Positions 57,876 through 64,000 of a stretch of DNA of 64,000 bases are shown here, piece by piece. Each line of letters begins with the position of its first letter. Positions within the stretch are counted from its first letter, which is position 1. Source of the DNA: Alitta virens (taxonomy: Eukaryota; Annelida; Polychaeta; Phyllodocida; Nereididae). The translations under genes were made by a program, and so were the position numbers. The notes below the pieces were generated by a model. That model ran no database searches, was not told the origin of the DNA, and saw nothing but the letters and a program-made list of their open reading frames with translations. The stretch covers positions 11,108,215 to 11,172,214 of the forward strand of contig OW028574.1 in the NCBI GenBank assembly GCA_932294295.1. Reading direction: 5' to 3'.

Positions 57876-60800
57876 ACCACCAGAAACACTGCAGGGAAAT
57901 GTTGTATAGATCTCACTGTTTAACAGAGATTGCAAAACTCAAGAGGAAAGATAACAAGCAAGGACTGATCCAGAGCAAATGTTTTAAATGAGCCACCGAA
58001 AAATGTTGACATGCACTCATGTTGAAAAGCAAATGTGCACTCGAAAATCTGACCTTGAAATGACCTTCAAAGGAGTAGGGAGTGTGACCTGATTGCAGAG
58101 TGACACAGGTACCAAGGGTTATGTCATCAGGGATGAGGCAGACTGGCTGACAGAGAACTTCTCAAAATATGTTCAGCTCAGAGCAAACAAGAGTGGCTTT
58201 GGTCGTAAACTGTTTGTGGCCGATTCATGGGCCAGAGTGTTGGGGGATCATTTCACAAGTCATACAGCTCTGTTGAACTAGGAATGCAAAAACCTTAGGC
58301 ATACATATCATAGAGGGAGAAAAAAGCCTGCAACCTGAGCAGCGAGATGATATGTTTATACATCAATAGGATCGTCCATAAATGCACCTCGTTTTATTTC
58401 ATTTCATAAAAACCCTGACTACAAAAGCTCAAAGGGAAATAAAGGAATGATGGTAGCCCAAAGAATGGTTCACTTTTTCGGGTCATCACACTGTCAACAA
58501 ACAATTGCTCCTGGAAAATTATATTTGGAGTTTCTTGCACAAAGAGCAAATTGCGATTGTTATGAAAGAGAGGCTGGCCAAACAGAGGGCTAGGGGGGCT
58601 GGGGTTGAGGGGGGACCATAAGGGGACCGAGAGCACACAGGAATGGGGTATCATGAAACATAACAGCAAACTGCAATCTAGCTCAGGTTTCTAAAAGCTA
58701 TAATATACCTGGCACGACATGTGACCACTCTCTTTCACATTCAAATGCTCATTCAAACACCGCATTCGAATACAATTTTCAAATACATGTGCTTTACTTG
58801 GCCTACTGTCCTATTAAACTCCTTATGTGTCTAGATTAAAAGACTTTTGGTTTTAATTACAGGAAGTCCACAAGCACCCTCACAGGTCACAGAAGTCTTT
58901 TGTTAAAGAGGTGCTTTATTTCTTTGTAGTGCATTTTAATGTAAGGCCCCCAGACAATGCAAGAATTATGGCCAATTTATTAAGGCACGAATTACCCCAT
59001 GCACAGTCACTGGACAGACAGATGTTTTCCTAATTAGTGTGATCTATAATTTACCAGGCCTGCCAATTAAATTCTGCCCTGCAGAGGGTAATGGCTTATT
59101 GTGGGCCTTTGTCGTGTACTATACAGGTACATGTTGGAAATTTAACGACTATTTACTTTCACAGAAGTCTATTTATTCTAGTTTTATTGAAGTCTGTTGA
59201 TATTTTTTGGCGTCATGTATACCCAGTAAATGTATGGCATGAGTCCTGCATACATATCTTTATTGGCAATTTGAGAAATGTGCACTGGTGTTTGGCAAAG
59301 CAAAGTAAACTGGTTTTTTTAGACATAAATAACTACCTATGGCTTTCATAATACTGAATACAACTGAACTTTGTCCATAAATACCTGTCTGGCACATCTG
59401 CAATGTACTGTACCAGAATTTGATTGAAGTGTCGAGATGGACATGTAGATACGATGCACTACATGATTCACATGTCTCAGTGCCCTTTGACATGCAATGA
59501 CTAATGAATTGCATCTGACACATGAATCAGGAGGCAGACACATGATGATGTAGGTCCATGTAGCATCTATGACTTTAATGTGCAAGGACACAGTCCAATA
59601 CCACAGTCCTACTGCACCACAGTCCAGTGTATGGTCATTGCATGGTCAGATAGTTTGGGATGGACAGTGTCCACTTTTCAAGGACACAACTGTCACACAA
59701 ATCAGTCAATTCATAAAATTTTTAGCTGATTTCCGGGACATTGATTTCTGGGTTTTTTTTTGTTTAGTTTTTTTGCTAAATAAGAAACAACCATATATAG
59801 AACATTGATGGAGTTCATCCAAGATAGAACTTTGCTATTAAATCACCATAGCTGCAGTTTTGTAGGTCTTAATAGTGGGGTGGTCGTAATTACAATGGTT
59901 TCAGTACAGAGTAATACAAAATCTGTTGTCTTAATTGTGAGTTCGTCCTATTATTGAGATAGTCAGAAAGTTGGAATTTTCCTGTGTAATGACCCTTTTT
60001 TGGACTATTTTTTATCATTTTTTTTAGAATTATATACATTCAGTGTTGAATTATTTCAGTAGGTGTGCTAACTAATGGCATCATTTGCAGTGGGCCTGTT
60101 TCGTGCCCCCAGGGCCCAATTAGCAGGAGGTGTTGGTCAACAGTTTTGTGGTCAGTTGGTCTTGCATGGTCAGCTGTGCAAGCGCCGGACAGTGGTCAGT
60201 ATGTGACAGTTAAAAACTTTCTAAAAAGTTCTGCTCATTGCTATAATTATGATCATGTGTGCAGAATAAACATATTGGGCACATTTGGATCTGATGATTT
60301 TTGCCCCCTGCCTTTGCTTAATTTGGATACTCCCCAAGACGTCTGGGAAGACGCTCAGAACGCTCCCGTGGGACGTCTGGCGTCCTGATGAACGTCACAC
60401 ACGACGTCATAGCCAAAAAAGAAAGATAATTGGAGTAATTCAGGATATTCACTTTAATATAGGGATGATTATGATACACAGAAAATGAGGCCCGATCTCT
60501 CCCACACCCAGGAGTGGGAAATTCATGTGAACTGAATGCGTCGGTGCGACATGAGATCAAAGAAAACGGCGCTCATGACGCGCTAGGTAAGCGCAAAATT
60601 CGCTCAGCAAATTACGCCACTGAGAGCTCAGGGTCAAGAGACAAGCAACAGATGCAAAGATTCAAAAAGTACTATTCCCCTCCAGTGAACTCTTGCTTCA
60701 ATGTTCTCAAACATTTTCCAAACGTATCCCACACAACGTTTTGGCAATTATAGAAGGCCAAGCGTACCTCCAAGAGAGGAGAGCTCCGTTAGAACGCTCA

Positions 60801-62796
60801 TTTGCCACCTGTGATTTGGGAGTGAAGTGGGTTTCATGCTAGAGCTCTGGAAACAGCTACTGCTCAGCATGGAGGGTATCTGTGAAATATAAGCAGCATT
60901 ATCCCATACCACATGACGCTACATGAGCATTTTGTAGCTTTTATATTTTTGCATTCCTTGATGTATGTAAATATCCTTAATGCCCTGTGCTATTATACTT
61001 TTTATTGTGATTTTTAATCATACATTGTAAACTTAAATTATAGATTTAGCCCTACCAAATTTTCTAGTACAGTTATCAGCAGTGGGCGCCAATCCCAATT
61101 AGTGACAAGGGCAGGGGGCAGTGATTAGGGCAGCCAGCCGGGGTGACTGAAGGCGCCACATGCCTTGAGGCGGACTGGCTCCCCTGCTGTCCTCGACCCC
61201 CGCTAAAACGACAATCTCATTATAGCAGTCATTTTATACCAGACTGGTCAGTTTGTCTGTAAATTTGATAGCTATTAGCTGACTAACGGGGTCAGCTTTT
61301 AACCCTAACAGTCGTAAAATTAGGATTTTATAATTATGCGAATTTATGTCCTGATAGTATAGTGTCTAGCAGTCTACTACGTGACATGTTGATATGACAC
61401 AAAATATGACCTATGACAGAAAAACGGTGAAAGTATTAAAGTATATTAACAGAGTATACAGAATATGACAATGAAATTTTAACATTTTCAATTGTTTGGG
61501 GAATGATTTCTACACTGAGCTGCACATGCATCTTAAGGTTCAGTGCCCTAAGAGTGGCTCAGTGGCCTCTGGGTATACAGAAGGGCCAGCTAGGGTGCAC
61601 CCAGTTCTGCAGATTTCTCTGCAACTCATTTGTAAAATAAAGGTCGAGTGGAAATGACCAACCTTTGCTCACAGGTACAGTGTCCATCTTCATAACTCTT
61701 CAAACTTGTTTGTAAACTTTTCTGTCTCTAGTAATTTGCAAAATGCTGCAGAGGGTGGATAAACAGGTCAGGAAGGGTTTAGTATAAAGATGAGTTATTA
61801 TACCCTGTTGGGGTAAAAGGTGATGTTAGTAACATGTTATAATCAGTGAAAACTTCTTGACTAATCCTGAGTCAATTGATGGTAGAATCGGCCATAGAAT
61901 GATACGAGAGTCAGTCATTCTGAACAGTCAAAATATCTTAGTTGTGGAGATCGTAAGAATTCACGATGTCTAATTTAGTGAGAAGGAAAAAGATCCCTGG
62001 GGGTGGGCGAATCGACCAGTCTGCGGCGATTATCCCAGTGCCGAATTGACGAGTGGCGAAATGACGTGGGGAGAAGAGATGGTCCCTTGATGCAGCTGGA
62101 TATTTCTGCTCTGCCTAGAAGCTTGGGGGGCCTGGGGCAAATGACCAGAGCCATTAATCAACCATCTTCCTACATGATTTGTTCACACTAGCCCCCAAGC
62201 CTTTTAGCACAGTGTAGACAAATATCCCAGAGTTATCACAAACGCAGTGCATTTCTTATGAGTATCTTGTGCATCTATGAGGCATATGTTCAGTCAAGCA
62301 GATAACTCTCTTTTTCACTATTTTCCTCCCTGCAGATCAGTGCATATCTTCCATACAAATCAAATACAAGTCTATTATCCCAGCGACGTGGGGAGTTTTA
62401 TGATAGCCACGAGGAATTCTGAGGATTTGCAGCAGCTCAGGGAAACCAGGGCTAACTTGAAATGCCACAAAAATAACTGCATATCTCTTGATTAACCACA
62501 AAAATAATATGCGTCAGAGCCAGTTTTATTGTGCTCATAACATTAGTCTACCCACAAACAAAGACTGGGTGAATTATGAACATGAACTCAGAGAATTTCT
62601 GGATATTTACGTGGCGTAACTTTTAATATGTAAATTGTAATTGCCAGAACAAAATGTTGAATAACTGGGCAACATGCAACTTATCCCAGTGGGGGTTTCC
62701 CATAAATATACCTTGAATGTGCAAATTGAGAAATTCTTGTTCGAATTTGCATAAAAAGTAACGAGTACTTTGGAAAGAACCCCTGCGTGTTTCCCG

Positions 62797-63005
62797 TGAC
62801 CTTGACCTTTGACCCGTTACCCCAGGAATCTTGCAAGATCAGACTCAATTAGGTGAGACGTTTGACAGACGTTCCCTTAGCAACCTGGTTGCCATAGACG
62901 CGTTGCTGCACCCCTACACACCTGTCCTTCTGCTTGTTTATGTCTTTGAAATTGCTTTATCGCCCAAAAGGTCAGGTGTGAAGAGGTTAAATTGACCTTT
63001 GACCT
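62797..63005. promoter_or_regulatory. Two nuclear-receptor-type direct repeats
   Basis: 62797-62815 holds TGACCT TGACCT T TGACCC, that is a DR0 followed by a DR1. 62993-63005 is an exact DR1 (TGACCT T TGACCT). On the other strand these are AGGTCA repeats, the class bound by RXR heterodimers, HNF4 and COUP-TF. Function is inferred from motif quality only. Confidence 0.4.
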
Positions 63006-64000
63006 AATTTAATCTAAACAAATTAGGTGCAAGAAATTTGGTACATTGGTACATTAGGCACAAACTAGGCACTAGTCTAGGCCTATTTCATATACGAACG
63101 GTTAGCATAACCTTGGAGAAATTAGACCAAGGCCTAACTTAGTCTGCAGGGCACCACTTTGCATGAATATATATATTGGTAGGAGGAAAAGTTGTGCACA
63201 GGTATATACATTCTTCAATGAAGTAACTCTTACAAGTGTAAGTCTATGACACTAAGTGTTATGACGTAATCTGTCTCATAGAATCCCGTGGACCGGAAGC
63301 AGAATCTTGCAAACCGGAAGTCAGTCTAGATCTGGTGTCAAAATGAAGAGTATCAGATGCGCAGGGAAAACACGTTGTGCAGAGGGCAAGCCAAAGTGTT
63401 GCAACGGCTGAGAGGTCTTGTTATCCAGGCGCCTTTTTTAAGCAAAACATTAGAGCGATCAGTTATCGTCGGTGCATTTGATGTGGGGTGCACATGCGCA
63501 CTGCTGCCAGGTGGGTTGCATGCCGGGATGTGTCTAGAACAATAGCCGGGGGCAGCCGTGCCTCATTTTCGCTCTAAGAAAATATATAAAAGAAACAAGA
63601 AAGATGTTCAGATCCCGGCGGGGGAGGGTTGGGCCACCAGGGACCAGGGCAGACACAGGGGTGCGTGCTACCTCCAGCAACGACCGTCAGATGGCGTGAT
63701 AAGCAGACCTCTCTCCCACTTTCTTGATCCTATCTCGTCCGACAAAAGCAATTAGTCTAATCTCTTCTTAAAATCTGCTTCCATGACCTGTTTCCCGCCT
63801 TCACACCAAAGATGGCTCTAGTGCTAACAGATTTCAGAGAATGCAAGGAGAAAGATTAGAGAAAATTGTCTCAAGACACACGAGTGCAGATTTGGCTGTG
63901 AATTGTTGCACAGATAGCTTCTGTGGTTGAAGTATATATATGATTGGTTGCTATGGCCAGTGTAGTGCACATAGCCTTCAGAAAAACTTATCAGGAGATC

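Larger units (their letters stand above)
57628..64000 (+). other. Wnt5 intron 2 (open at the window end)
   Basis: No further Wnt exon is recognised on the plus strand. Contents are an AGATAAG microsatellite (57735-57875), a TGACCTTGA pair near 58050, three GACGTC cores (60338-60410), and nuclear-receptor direct repeats at 62797-63005. A GC-richer patch near 61080-61210 and another near 63440-63680 carry nothing nameable. Confidence 0.6.

Noticed and set aside
58093..58281. 62-codon plus-strand frame in Wnt5 intron 2 as a third Wnt exon
   Set aside because: Lacks every residue block expected after the VFG motif (no ETAFTYA-like or CGC pattern).
62875..62900. RFX X-box (AGCAACCTGGTTGCC)
   Set aside because: Half-sites are everted relative to the canonical GTTGCC…GGCAAC arrangement.
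1..64000. CRISPR array or bacterial-type operon
   Set aside because: The tandem repeats here are satellites without unique spacers, and the genes are spliced metazoan genes.

Overview
The window is metazoan nuclear DNA: AT-rich, with spliced genes bounded by GT-AG introns, polyadenylation signals, microsatellites and many small transposon relics. The species cannot be read from the sequence. The gene set and repeat style would fit an invertebrate deuterostome such as a hemichordate or echinoderm, but that is a guess.

Five genes are complete or nearly so. (1) 3081-19374, minus strand: UPF2, the nonsense-mediated decay adaptor, in 34 coding exons whose lengths sum to exactly 1491 codons. Its leader lies further right, to about 20.4 kb. 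(2) 23540-31871, plus strand: an ABCB half-transporter of the TAPL/ABCB9 (TAP-like) type, 12 exons summing to exactly 910 codons. (3) 34822-40235, minus strand: TASP1 (threonine aspartase 1, taspase), 12 exons summing to exactly 425 codons. (4) 40937-42165, plus strand: two intact reading frames in one uninterrupted stretch, SDHAF1 (complex II assembly factor) followed 2 nt later by TAMM41 (mitochondrial CDP-diacylglycerol synthase). This is a dicistronic arrangement. (5) 54888-57627, plus strand: the first two coding exons of a Wnt5 gene; the rest must lie beyond 64000.

Region by region. 1-2 kb holds a tRNA-derived SINE head, a decayed gag-like reading and a 145-bp tandem array. 2-20.5 kb is UPF2, with two long TTAA-flanked DNA transposons in inverted orientation around two of its exons. 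20.5-23.5 kb is the divergent UPF2/ABCB interval and contains a LINE relic. 23.5-32 kb is the ABC transporter, with LINE tails, a GC-rich MITE and a minisatellite that forms a splice acceptor. 32-34.8 kb is intergenic with a PIF/Harbinger-type MITE. 34.8-42.3 kb is TASP1, head to head with the SDHAF1-TAMM41 dicistron. 42.3-54.6 kb has no recognisable gene and lies upstream of Wnt5. 54.6-64 kb is the Wnt5 promoter, exon 1, intron 1, exon 2 and the start of a long intron 2 that carries nuclear-receptor-type direct repeats.

The genes do not form one pathway. The best candidate for something unusual is the SDHAF1-TAMM41 dicistron. Next are the regulatory architecture of UPF2 (upstream ORFs, a GC-AG intron, inverted transposons flanking exons 31-32, a polyglutamine insert inside the UPF1-binding region) and the acceptor-duplicating minisatellite in the ABC transporter.
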